Below, in pieces: positions 6,970-15,344 of a DNA stretch of 18,856 nt (position 1 is its first letter; each line of letters begins with the position of its first letter). The position numbers and the translations under genes are program-made. Location: the NCBI GenBank assembly GCA_035274225.1, contig DATEOK010000176.1, positions 1 through 18,856 on the forward strand, given 5' to 3'. A model generated the notes under the pieces. That model searched no databases and was not told where the DNA came from. It saw nothing but the letters and a program-made list of their open reading frames with translations. Source of the stretch: Dongia_A sp035274225 (GTDB taxonomy: Bacteria > Pseudomonadota > Alphaproteobacteria > Dongiales > Dongiaceae).

Positions 6970-9028
6970 TCGCGGAATCCTGGCGGAACAGGTAGAGCAG
7001 CATCCGGAGCGCTTCGCCGCGCTCCGACTTCAGCTGCGGGTCACGCTCCACGATCAGCCGGGCATCATCGCGCGCCGTGGCCAGCAGGTCGCCGTGCACC
7101 GCAAGGTCGGCGTAGTGGAATTCGGGTAGGCCGCTCTGGCGCGTGCCGAGCAACTCGCCGCCGCCGCGCAGGCGCAGGTCTTCTTCCGCGATCCGGAAGC
7201 CATCCTCGGTCTCGCGCAGAATCTGCAGGCGCGCCTTGGCGGTCTCGCCGAGCGGCGCCTGATACAGCAGCACGCAATTCGATTTCGCCGCACCACGACC
7301 GACGCGGCCGCGCAGCTGGTGCAGCTGCGCGAGGCCGAAGCGCTCGGCATGCTCCACCACCATCACCGTCGCTTCCGGCACGTTGACGCCGACCTCGATC
7401 ACCGTGGTGGCGACCAGGATGTCGAGATCGCCGGCGGCGAAGGCGTTCATGGCGGCATCGCGCTCGGCCGCCTTCTGCTTGCCATGGACCAGACCGACGC
7501 GATCGCCGAAGCTTTGGCGCAGCACGCGATGCCGCTCGGTCGCGGCGGCGAGGTCGACTGCCTCTGACTCGTCCACCAGTGGGCAGACCCAGTAGATGCG
7601 TGCGCCGTGCGCGATCGCGCGCTTGAGGCCGTCGGCGACCTCGTGCAGGCGCTCCAGCGGCACCGTGCGGGTGTCGATCGGCTGCCGGCCCGCCGGCTTC
7701 TCGGTCAGCTTCGACACGTCGATGTCGCCATAGGCCGTCATCATCAGGGTACGCGGGATCGGCGTCGCGGTCATCACCAGCAGGTCGACGCCGGCGCCCT
7801 TGTCGGCGAGGGCCATGCGCTGCTCCACGCCGAAGCGATGCTGCTCGTCCACGATGGCCAGGCGCAGGTCGGCGAATTCCACATCCTCCTGCACCAGGGC
7901 GTGGGTGCCGACGACCAGCTTCAGCGCGCCGGACGCCAGCCGTGCCAGCGTGGCGTCGCGCGCCTTTCCCTTGTCGCGGCCGGTCAGCAGCGCGATCTCC
8001 TGACCCACCGCCTTGCACAACGGTTCCAAGGTCGCGAAATGCTGGCGCGCGAGGATGTCGGTCGGCGCCAGCAGCGCGGCCTGGCCGCCGGCTTCCACCG
8101 CGTTCGCCATCGCCAGCAGAGCGACGACGGTCTTGCCGCTGCCGACGTCGCCTTGCAGCAGGCGCAGCATGCGCGTCGGCTCGGCCATGTCGGCGATGAT
8201 TTCGGCCAGCGCCTGCTCCTGGGACTTGGTGAGGGTGTAGGGCAGCTTGCCGACGATGCGCTTGCGCAGCGCGCCATTGCCCTTGTTGGGACGTCCGGCC
8301 TTGCGCTTGGCGCGCGAGCGCACGATCGCCAGCGCTAGCTGGTTGCTGAGGAGCTCGTCGAAGGCAAGCCGCATGCGCGGCGGCGACAAGGCGGACAGCT
8401 CGCCGTCATTCTGCGGATGATGCGCGGTGCGAAGCGCGTCGACCCAGCCGGTCCATTGCCGCTGCTTGAGGATCGCGGGGTCGATCCATTCCGGCAGCCC
8501 AGGCAGGCGCTCGAGCGCCGCCTCGATCGCCTTGCGCAGGACCTTCGGCGGCAGGCCTGCCGTCATCGGATAGACCGGCTCCACGATCTGGATGCTGGCA
8601 AGCTCCTCGGGCGGCACGATGTGGTCGGGATGGACCATGTTGAGTTCGCCGCCGAAGCGGTCGATGCGGCCGCTGACGGCGCGCACGTGGCCGAGCGGCA
8701 GGGTCTTCAGCAGGTAGTCCTCGCGCGCGTTGAAGAACACCAGGTCAATGAACCCGGTCGGATCGGAGCAACGCACCTTGTACGGCTGGCGCGGGTTGTG
8801 CGATTTCATGTGCCGCTCAACCCGCACCACGACGGTGGCGATCGCGCCGCCCTCGGCGGTCGAGAGGTGCGGCTGGTTGCGGCGATCGATCAGGCCGCTG
8901 GGCAGATGACCGACCAGGTCCACGACCAGCGCGCCCGCGAGCTTTTCCACCAAAGTCGCCAGCCGTTGACCGATGCCCGGCAAACTGGTTACTGACGCGA
9001 ACAGAGGATTGAGGATGTTGGGTCGCAC
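6947..9028 (-). CDS. recG: ATP-dependent DNA helicase RecG
   Basis: Superfamily 2 double-stranded DNA translocase that regresses stalled replication forks and processes branched recombination intermediates. 693 residues, the normal family length. The N-terminal wedge/OB domain starts with a helix-hairpin-like LPGIGQRLATLVEKL. The helicase core shows Walker A GDVGSGKT (about residue 293), the DEAD-type box VDEQHRFG (about 393), motif III TATPIPRT, and the C-terminal VIEVGVNVPEA and QLRGRVGRG (motif VI). The start is GTG at 9028, giving MRPNILNPLFASVTSLPGIG, which matches the usual alphaproteobacterial RecG N terminus; the Shine-Dalgarno is weak. It is divergent from sdhE-mfd across 72 bp. Confidence 0.98.
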   Translation of the reverse strand: MRPNILNPLFASVTSLPGIGQRLATLVEKLAGALVVDLVGHLPSGLIDRRNQPHLSTAEGGAIATVVVRVERHMKSHNPRQPYKVRCSDPTGFIDLVFFNAREDYLLKTLPLGHVRAVSGRIDRFGGELNMVHPDHIVPPEELASIQIVEPVYPMTAGLPPKVLRKAIEAALERLPGLPEWIDPAILKQRQWTGWVDALRTAHHPQNDGELSALSPPRMRLAFDELLSNQLALAIVRSRAKRKAGRPNKGNGALRKRIVGKLPYTLTKSQEQALAEIIADMAEPTRMLRLLQGDVGSGKTVVALLAMANAVEAGGQAALLAPTDILARQHFATLEPLCKAVGQEIALLTGRDKGKARDATLARLASGALKLVVGTHALVQEDVEFADLRLAIVDEQHRFGVEQRMALADKGAGVDLLVMTATPIPRTLMMTAYGDIDVSKLTEKPAGRQPIDTRTVPLERLHEVADGLKRAIAHGARIYWVCPLVDESEAVDLAAATERHRVLRQSFGDRVGLVHGKQKAAERDAAMNAFAAGDLDILVATTVIEVGVNVPEATVMVVEHAERFGLAQLHQLRGRVGRGAAKSNCVLLYQAPLGETAKARLQILRETEDGFRIAEEDLRLRGGGELLGTRQSGLPEFHYADLAVHGDLLATARDDARLIVERDPQLKSERGEALRMLLYLFRQDSAIKTLTSG

Positions 9029-9056
9029 CGGGTTCGGACTCGCGTCAGGCGATGGT

Positions 9057-9082
9057 CAGGGCGGCCAAGCTATCCCGCCCTG
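9057..9082. promoter_or_regulatory. 8-bp inverted repeat in the recG / sdhE-mfd divergent region
   Basis: CAGGGCGG (9057-9064) and CCGCCCTG (9075-9082) are perfect inverted repeats separated by 10 nt, inside the 72-bp gap (9029-9100) that must contain the start regions of both recG and sdhE. It could be an operator shared by the divergent genes or a 5'-UTR hairpin of either transcript. The sdhE ribosome site (AAAAGGG) lies downstream of it, outside the stem. Confidence 0.4.
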
Positions 9083-9100
9083 GATGAGCGGAAAAGGGCG

Positions 9101-9367
9101 ATGACGGACGAGCTGGAGATCGCGCGCAAACGGCTGAAATTCCGCTCCTGGCACCGCGGGACGCGCGAGATCGACCTGCTACTCGGGCGGTTCGCGGACC
9201 AGCGGATCGATGCGTTCGATGCAGAGGCGGTCCGCGTCTATGCCGCGTTGCTCGAGGAAAGCGACCCGGATATATACAACTGGGTCACCGGCCGGGAAGA
9301 GTGCCCGTCCGGCGTTTTGCGTCCGCTCATCGCGGCGCTCGCGGAGTTCCATCGCACCAGTATTTGA
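9101..9367 (+). CDS. sdhE: Succinate dehydrogenase flavinylation factor SdhE
   Basis: Small cytoplasmic protein (88 residues) that promotes covalent attachment of FAD to the SdhA subunit of succinate dehydrogenase; the orthologue of mitochondrial SDHAF2/Sdh5. The functional RGxxE motif is present as RGTRE (19-23) within W-H-R-G-T-R-E-I-D, and the family pattern DPDIYNWVTG follows at about 55-64. The full length and fold pattern fit the family. The ATG has AAAAGGG upstream. The mfd GTG starts two bases after the sdhE stop, so the two are very likely co-transcribed and translationally coupled. The sdhE-mfd pairing opposite recG is a common arrangement in alphaproteobacteria. Confidence 0.95.
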   Translation: MTDELEIARKRLKFRSWHRGTREIDLLLGRFADQRIDAFDAEAVRVYAALLEESDPDIYNWVTGREECPSGVLRPLIAALAEFHRTSI

Positions 9368-9369
9368 TC

Positions 9370-12300
9370 GTGAGCGACCTTCCCTTTGTCATCCCTGCGC
9401 CCGGCCGGCATCAGGTCGGCGGCGCCCCCGACGGCGCTGACGCCCTGTTGATCGCGCGGCTGGCGGCGATTGCGCCCGGCGGCGTGCTGCATGTCGCGCA
9501 GGACGACCTGCGCATGGCGCGCACGGTCGAGATGCTGGGCTTCATGGCGCCCGATCTCACGGTCATCCCGTTCCCGGCCTGGGACTGCCTGCCGTACGAC
9601 CGCGCCTCGCCGCACCGCGACATCCTGGCGCGGCGCATCGACGCCCTGAGCCGGCTCACTGCGATGGAGGAGGGGACGCGCACCAAGCTGGTGGTGGTGA
9701 CGACCGTCGCCGCCATCCTGCAGCGCGTGCCGACGCCGGCCGGCTTCAAGGGCGCGGTGCTGGAACTGAAGCGCGACGGGCGGCTCGACCAGGGCAAGCT
9801 GGTCGACTACCTTGTCGGCAAGGGCTACGCCCGCAGCGGTACGGTCGGCGAAGCCGGCGAGTTCGCGGTGCGCGGCGGCATCGTCGACCTGTTCCCGCCG
9901 GGCACCAACATGCCGGTACGCGTCGATTTCTTCGGCGACGAGATCGAGGACCTGCGGCTGTTCGATCCTTTGTCGCAGCGCAGCCTCGGCAAGGTCGATG
10001 CGTTCGCGCTGCGGCCGATCAACGAGCTGCAACTGACGCCGGACGCGATCGAGCATTTCCGCACCAACTACCGCAGCGAGTTCGGCACTTCCGGCGCCGA
10101 TGATCCGCTCTACGAGGCGATCAGCGCGGGGCGGCAGTTCCCCGGCATGGAACACTGGCTGCCGCTGTTCGGCGCCGAGCTGGTGCCGTTCGAAGCGTAC
10201 ATGCCGCGCGCCATCGTCACCCTCGACCACCAGGTCGACGAGGCGGTGAAGGCGCGGCTGGAGATGATCCAGGATTTCTACCAGGCCCGCCGCGACCTGC
10301 AGGCGGCCGAGCGCGAGAGCGGCGCGCCGGTCTATCGCCCGCTGCCTGTGGGCCGGCTCTACATCGGCGAGAATGCCTGGCGGGAGTTCACTGAGAAACG
10401 CGTGGCGCTGGCGCTGCATCCGTTCGGCGCGCCGGACGAGGGCGGCTGGCTCAACGGCTCCGGCCGGTTCGGCAAGAGCTTCGCTGAGGCGCGCGCCAAC
10501 CCGGACGTGAACCTGTACCAAGCCGTCGCCGCCTTCGCGCGCGGTGAGCAGCAGCAGGGACGGCATGTTCTGCTGACCGCAGGTTCGACCGGCGCGCTCG
10601 AGCGCCTCGGCCATCTGCTGAGCGAGCATGGATTGGCCCAGCAGGAGACCGTCGAAAGCTGGGATGCGTTTGGTGCATTGCCGGCAGGCACCATGGGCCG
10701 CGCGGTGCTGTCGTTGGAGAACGGCTTCCAGACCGACGGCGCGGTGGTGCTGACCGAGCAAGACATCCTCGGCGACCGCCTGATCCGCACGGTCGCGAAG
10801 AAAAAGAAGGCCGATACCTTCCTGGCCGAGCTGGCGAACTTCCATGCCGGCGATTTCGTGGTCCATATCGACCACGGGATCGGGCGCTACGAGGGGCTGG
10901 TCGCGCTGGATGTCGGCGGTGCGCCGCACGATTGCCTGCGCGTGATCTATGACGGCGGCGACAAGCTGTTCGTGCCGGTCGAGAATATCGACGTCCTCAG
11001 CCGCTATGGCGGCGAGGAGACCATCGTCGCGCTCGACAAGATGGGCGGCGCCGCCTGGCAGGCGCGCAAGGCGCGGGTCAAGCAGCGCATCCGGGACATC
11101 GCGGCGCAGCTGATGAAGACGGCGGCGCTGCGCCAGATCAAGACCGCCGACGTGCTGCAGCCCGCGGAAGGAATGTTCGACGAATTCTGCGCCCGCTTCC
11201 CCTATGCCGAGACCGAGGACCAGCAGCGCGCGATCGGCGAGGTGATCGCCGACCTTGCCAACGGCCGGCCGATGGACCGCCTGGTGTGCGGCGACGTCGG
11301 CTTCGGCAAGACCGAGGTGGCGCTACGCGCTGCGTTCGTCGCCGCCATGTCCGGCAAGCAGGTGGCGGTGGTGACGCCGACGACGCTGCTGTGCCGGCAG
11401 CATTTCAAGACTTTCACCGAGCGCTTCCACGGACTGCCGGTGACAATCCGGCAGATGTCGCGCCTGATCACCGCCAAGGACATGGCGGATACCAAGGACG
11501 CGCTGAAGGCGGGACGGGTCGATATCGTCATCGGCACCCATGCGCTGCTGGCCAAGAGCATCGAGTTCGCCAAGCTCGGCCTGCTGATCGTCGACGAGGA
11601 GCAGCATTTCGGCGTGGTGCAGAAGGAGCGCTTGAAGGAGATGCGCGGCGACGTGCATGTGCTGACCCTGACTGCGACGCCGATCCCGCGCACCTTGCAG
11701 CTGGCGCTGTCGAACATCCGCGAGATGAGCCTCATCACCACGCCGCCGGTCGACCGGCTGGCGGTGCGCACCTTCGTGCTGCCGTACGATCCGGTGATCG
11801 TGCGCGAGGCGATCATGCGCGAGCATTTCCGCGGCGGGCAGATCTTCTACGTCTGCCCGCGCATCGAGGACCTGGACACCGTGGCGGCGCGGCTGCGCAG
11901 CTTGGTGCCGGAGATCAAGTTCGTGATGGCGCACGGCCGGATGTCGCCGACCGCGCTCGAGAAGGCGATGAACGCCTTCTACGACGGCAGCTACGAACTG
12001 TTGCTGGCAACCAACATCATCGAGTCCGGCCTCGACATCCCGACCGCCAACACCATGATCATCCACCGCGCCGACATGTTCGGCCTGGCGCAGCTCTACC
12101 AGCTGCGCGGGCGCATCGGCCGGTCAAAGCTGCGCGGCTATGCCTACCTCACCACGCCGCCGGGCAAGGCGCTGACCGAAACGGCGCAGCGCCGGCTCGA
12201 GGTGATGCAGACCCTCGACCAGCTAGGCGCGGGCTTCACTCTCGCCAGCCACGACCTCGACATCCGCGGCGCCGGCAACCTGCTGGGCGATGAGCAATCG

Positions 12301-12843
12301 GGCCATGTGCGCGAGGTGGGCGTCGAGCTCTACCAGCATCTGCTGGAAGAAGCCGTGCGTGAAGCGCGCGGAACGGAGAAGGTGGCAGCTCAGGATTGGA
12401 CGCCGACGATCAACATCGGCATGCCGGTGCTGATCCCCGAGAGCTACGTGCAGGATCTCAATGTCCGCCTCGGCCTCTATCGCCGGCTGGCGGACCTCGC
12501 CAACGAGCAGGAGATCGACGCGTTCGCCGCCGAGCTGATCGACCGCTTCGGCCCGCTGCCGGTCGAGGCAGAGAACCTGCTGCAGGTGGTGGCGTTCAAG
12601 CAGTTGTGCCGCTCGTCCGGCGTGGAACGGCTGGAAATCGGCCCCAAGGGCGCAGTGATCGCGTTCAAGGACAACCGCTTCGCGCATCCGGCAAAGCTGG
12701 TGGAGTTCATCAGCAAGCGGCAGAGCATCGTGACGCTGCGGCCCGATCACCGCCTGGTCTATCGCCAGGACTGGGCGGACACCAAGGCGCGCATGAGCGG
12801 CGTCAAGAAGCTGATGCAGAATCTGGTGACGATCGCCGCCTAG
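9370..12843 (+). CDS. mfd: Transcription-repair coupling factor Mfd
   Basis: Large ATPase that binds RNA polymerase stalled at DNA damage, pushes it off and recruits UvrA/UvrB for strand-specific excision repair. 1157 residues from GTG 9370, the usual size. Domains in order: UvrB-like N-terminal region (1-~350), RNA-polymerase interaction domain beginning at DFVVHIDHGIGRYEGL (~495), RecG-like translocase with Walker A GDVGFGKT (641-648), DEEQ box (742-745), TATPIPRT (from 768) and QLRGRIGRSKLRGYAYL, then the C-terminal TRCF domain (~1000-1157). No clear Shine-Dalgarno precedes the GTG. Coupling to sdhE, whose TGA ends 2 nt upstream, probably supplies ribosomes. The frame is open upstream but overlaps sdhE. 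The stop TAG shares bases with the stop of the convergent gene. Confidence 0.98.
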   Translation: MSDLPFVIPAPGRHQVGGAPDGADALLIARLAAIAPGGVLHVAQDDLRMARTVEMLGFMAPDLTVIPFPAWDCLPYDRASPHRDILARRIDALSRLTAMEEGTRTKLVVVTTVAAILQRVPTPAGFKGAVLELKRDGRLDQGKLVDYLVGKGYARSGTVGEAGEFAVRGGIVDLFPPGTNMPVRVDFFGDEIEDLRLFDPLSQRSLGKVDAFALRPINELQLTPDAIEHFRTNYRSEFGTSGADDPLYEAISAGRQFPGMEHWLPLFGAELVPFEAYMPRAIVTLDHQVDEAVKARLEMIQDFYQARRDLQAAERESGAPVYRPLPVGRLYIGENAWREFTEKRVALALHPFGAPDEGGWLNGSGRFGKSFAEARANPDVNLYQAVAAFARGEQQQGRHVLLTAGSTGALERLGHLLSEHGLAQQETVESWDAFGALPAGTMGRAVLSLENGFQTDGAVVLTEQDILGDRLIRTVAKKKKADTFLAELANFHAGDFVVHIDHGIGRYEGLVALDVGGAPHDCLRVIYDGGDKLFVPVENIDVLSRYGGEETIVALDKMGGAAWQARKARVKQRIRDIAAQLMKTAALRQIKTADVLQPAEGMFDEFCARFPYAETEDQQRAIGEVIADLANGRPMDRLVCGDVGFGKTEVALRAAFVAAMSGKQVAVVTPTTLLCRQHFKTFTERFHGLPVTIRQMSRLITAKDMADTKDALKAGRVDIVIGTHALLAKSIEFAKLGLLIVDEEQHFGVVQKERLKEMRGDVHVLTLTATPIPRTLQLALSNIREMSLITTPPVDRLAVRTFVLPYDPVIVREAIMREHFRGGQIFYVCPRIEDLDTVAARLRSLVPEIKFVMAHGRMSPTALEKAMNAFYDGSYELLLATNIIESGLDIPTANTMIIHRADMFGLAQLYQLRGRIGRSKLRGYAYLTTPPGKALTETAQRRLEVMQTLDQLGAGFTLASHDLDIRGAGNLLGDEQSGHVREVGVELYQHLLEEAVREARGTEKVAAQDWTPTINIGMPVLIPESYVQDLNVRLGLYRRLADLANEQEIDAFAAELIDRFGPLPVEAENLLQVVAFKQLCRSSGVERLEIGPKGAVIAFKDNRFAHPAKLVEFISKRQSIVTLRPDHRLVYRQDWADTKARMSGVKKLMQNLVTIAA

Positions 12844-13487
12844 GCCACGCCCTTTTGCGTGTCTTCCTCGCGAGCCAGGTCGAGCATGTTGAGCAGCGCC
12901 TCGGGCTCCTGCGCGCCGGACAGGCCGAAGCGGCCGTTGAAGACGAAGAACGGCACGCCGTTGATCCCGATCCGCCGGGATTGCAGGTCTTCGGTCATCG
13001 CCGAATCCAGCCGGCCGCCATCGACCAGGGCGTCGGCGATCGCGGCGCCGGACACGCCCGTTTCCTCGCCGAGCTCGGTCAGGACCTCGGGATCGCCGAT
13101 ATCCTGCCCCTGGGTGAAATAGGCCTTGAAGATGAGCTCGAGCAATTCCGGCTGCTTGTCTTCCTCGGCTGCGGCGTAGAGCAGGCGATGCGACCGCACC
13201 GTATTGGGCGTGCGCACGATGCGGTCGAATTCGAACTTGATGCCTTCCTGCGCCCCGACGCGCGAAACGGCCTCATACAGCCGCTGGGCGCGCTCCAGGC
13301 TGCCGAACTTGGCGATCACATATTGCCGCCGGTCCATGCCGGAGGCGGGCAGGCCCGGATTGAGCTGGAACGCCCGCCAGCGGCGGGTGAGCCCCGGCTG
13401 CGGCCGCAGGCGCAAGGCGCGCTCCAGCCGGCGCTTGCCGATGTAGCACCAGGGGCAGACCGTATCGGAGAAGATCTCCAGCAGCAT
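12840..13487 (-). CDS. DsbA-family oxidoreductase, FrnE-like
   Basis: 215-residue thioredoxin-fold protein of the DsbA/FrnE (2-hydroxychromene-2-carboxylate isomerase-like) group, predicted cytoplasmic because no signal peptide is visible. The active site is CPWC (11-14) in SDTVCPWCYIGKRRLE, and the cis-Pro loop is G-I-N-G-V-P-F-F-V-F near residue 173-182, both diagnostic of the family. Relatives are linked to disulfide metabolism and oxidative-stress tolerance; the substrate is unknown. The start ATG has no obvious Shine-Dalgarno. Its stop codon overlaps the mfd stop in the tetramer CTAG (12840-12843), so the two convergent genes share bases and no terminator can lie between them. The upstream antiporter gene on the same strand ends into a 42-bp gap (13488-13529), so co-transcription is plausible. 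Confidence 0.9.
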   Translation of the reverse strand: MLLEIFSDTVCPWCYIGKRRLERALRLRPQPGLTRRWRAFQLNPGLPASGMDRRQYVIAKFGSLERAQRLYEAVSRVGAQEGIKFEFDRIVRTPNTVRSHRLLYAAAEEDKQPELLELIFKAYFTQGQDIGDPEVLTELGEETGVSGAAIADALVDGGRLDSAMTEDLQSRRIGINGVPFFVFNGRFGLSGAQEPEALLNMLDLAREEDTQKGVA

Positions 13488-13529
13488 GGTGGGAGTCTAG
13501 GGCGAATCCCGGCGCGGCGCCAGCTGTGC

Positions 13530-15176
13530 CTATTCGTCGAATCTGGGCTTCGGTGTCAGCGCCTGCAGCAGGGCGTCGGCCATGGTATCGCCGATCGAGG
13601 AGGGTTCCGGCACGGTCAAGTGGGCTCCGGCGTCCCGCAGCTCCTTGGCATGCTCGTCGTCGAAGGCCCGGCTCAGGATGACCATTTCCGGCAGCACGTA
13701 GTGAACCAGCGCCACCAGGTGCACGGCTTTCTCGGCGTCATTGATGGCGATCACCATGGCCTTGGCATCGGCGAGGCCGAGCGCTTCCATCACCTCGATC
13801 CGGCCGGCGTCGCCGTAATAGACCGGGAGGCCACGGCGGCGCGCGCGGTTGACGTTGTTGGGGTCGGCATCGATCGCGACCCACGGGATCTCGGCCTTCG
13901 CCATCCGGTCCGACACCGCCGCGCCGATCCGGCCATAGCCAGCGATGATGACATGATCGCGGACGCCTTCGGGCAGGAAGGGCAGGGAATCCTCGGCAAC
14001 CTCCGTTCGACGGGCGATGCGGGGTGCGAGGCGATCTCCGGCCAGGATCAGCACGGGCGTCAGCATCATCGACAGCACGACGACGATGGTCAGCTCCTGC
14101 TGCAGCACCGGCGACAGCAGCTGCTCGCGGCCGGCGAGCGCGAACAGCACGAAGGCGAACTCGCCGCCCTGCGCCAGCATCAGGCCGAGCCGGACCGAGC
14201 CCGCGGGGGTCAGGAACAGGCGCTGGCACAAGACAAAGATGACGACGCCCTTGATCGCCAGCAGCCCCGCCAGCATGAGCAGGATCTCGAGCCCGTGGCG
14301 CGGCAGCAGGTCGGTGTCGAGCAGCATGCCGACGGTCATGAAGAACAGGCCCAGCAGCAGGCCGCGGAACGGCTCGATCTCCGCCGCCACCTGATGGCGG
14401 TAGGCGGTATCCGCCAGCAGCATGCCGGCGAGCAGCGCGCCGAACGCCATGGAAAGGCCCGCGGTATGAGTAACCGCACCGGCGGCGAGCACGATCAGCA
14501 GCGTCAGCGCCGCGAAGATCTCCTTGCTGTGGGTCGCGGCGATGGCGTTCATCACGGGCCGCAAGGCGATGCGCCCGATGCCAAGGATGAGCATCGTCAC
14601 CGCCACCGCCGTGAGGACGCTGAGACCGACGGCTTGCGTCATCTGCAGCGGTGTCCCGCGCAGGGCGGGAATGAGGACGAGCAGGGGACCGACCGCCAGA
14701 TCCTGGGTCATCAGGATGCCGAGTGCGCCGCGGCCGAGCCGGGAATGCATCTCGCGCCGCTCGGCCAGCAGGCGCAGCACGATCGCGGTCGAGGACAGCG
14801 ACAGAGCGGCGCCGATTGCCACCGAGGCCGGGCCGCCGAGGCCCAGCAGCATGCACACCCCCGCCAGCAACGCGGTGGTGATCATGACCTGCAGTCCGCC
14901 CAGCACGAACATGGCCCGCGGGAGTTGCCGCAGCCGTTCCAAAGGCAGCTCCAGCCCCACCGTAAAGAGCAGGAAGACGATGCCGAGCTCCGCCAGGGCC
15001 TGGGGCGCGTGGACGTCCCGGATCAGGTCAAGGAAGGCCGGGCCGATCAGCAATCCGGCAGCGAGGTAGCCGACAATGGAGCTGAGCTTCAACCGCTCGG
15101 CGAGCGAGGCCCCGACGACCGCGGCCGTCAGGATGACAAGTGTATCGATGAAAATGCCGAGATATGCCCCGTCCAT
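13530..15176 (-). CDS. CPA2 family cation:proton antiporter with TrkA-N domain (KefB/KefC/YbaL type)
   Basis: 548-residue inner-membrane exchanger of the monovalent cation:proton antiporter-2 family, likely moving K+ or Na+ against H+. About 12 hydrophobic spans fill residues 8-382, including FTVGLELP (71-78), SLSSTAIVLRLLAE (126-139) and the family motif QDLAVGPLL (158-166). A cytosolic Rossmann TrkA-N/RCK domain follows, with GYGRIG (413-418) and the acidic end of beta-2 IDADPNN (435-441), implying gating by NAD(H) or a related nucleotide. There is no long Kef C-terminal tail for glutathione-adduct control, so KefB/KefC-like glutathione gating is not certain; YbaL-like proteins are equally close. 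The start ATG has GGGGGCGG upstream. Divergent from ku across 168 bp. Confidence 0.92.
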   Translation of the reverse strand: MDGAYLGIFIDTLVILTAAVVGASLAERLKLSSIVGYLAAGLLIGPAFLDLIRDVHAPQALAELGIVFLLFTVGLELPLERLRQLPRAMFVLGGLQVMITTALLAGVCMLLGLGGPASVAIGAALSLSSTAIVLRLLAERREMHSRLGRGALGILMTQDLAVGPLLVLIPALRGTPLQMTQAVGLSVLTAVAVTMLILGIGRIALRPVMNAIAATHSKEIFAALTLLIVLAAGAVTHTAGLSMAFGALLAGMLLADTAYRHQVAAEIEPFRGLLLGLFFMTVGMLLDTDLLPRHGLEILLMLAGLLAIKGVVIFVLCQRLFLTPAGSVRLGLMLAQGGEFAFVLFALAGREQLLSPVLQQELTIVVVLSMMLTPVLILAGDRLAPRIARRTEVAEDSLPFLPEGVRDHVIIAGYGRIGAAVSDRMAKAEIPWVAIDADPNNVNRARRRGLPVYYGDAGRIEVMEALGLADAKAMVIAINDAEKAVHLVALVHYVLPEMVILSRAFDDEHAKELRDAGAHLTVPEPSSIGDTMADALLQALTPKPRFDE

Positions 15177-15288
15177 CCGCCCCCGATCGCCGTGCTCGCG
15201 CCAACCCGCTCTCAGTTATACGGAAGGGATGTAGATTGCGCAGCCGGAAAGTGGGGACGCATGCGCAAACGGCAGCGCCATTTCCCTC

Positions 15289-15314
15289 GGAACAGCGGCG
15301 CGGCTTGGGGTGTT
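15289..15314 (+). promoter_or_regulatory. Candidate EcfG (general stress response) promoter of ku
   Basis: GGAAC at 15289-15293 is followed after exactly 17 bases by TGTT at 15311-15314. The consensus for the alphaproteobacterial general-stress sigma factor EcfG/RpoE2 is GGAAC-N16/17-cGTT, so the -35 is perfect and the -10 differs only at its least conserved base. The implied transcript start near 15320 leaves a ~25-nt leader to the Ku ATG, with GAGGA (15334-15338) as the ribosome site. In Sinorhizobium a ku gene is reported to be RpoE2-dependent, as I recall. The rest of the 168-bp gap from 15177 must also hold the antiporter promoter, which I could not place. Confidence 0.55.
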
Positions 15315-15344
15315 TTTTCTAGGTAACGAACACGAGGATCCGCG

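Noticed and set aside
9238..10929. A 563-codon minus-strand frame opposite mfd
   Set aside because: Antisense shadow lying inside unmistakable Mfd coding sequence; composition is non-protein-like.
12396..15326. A 976-codon open frame on the plus strand, antisense to the antiporter and FrnE-like genes
   Set aside because: It runs across three unrelated real genes, and its translation is a low-complexity Gln/His/Arg/Gly-rich string with no domain. Such long stop-free antisense frames are expected in DNA with strong G/C third-position bias.
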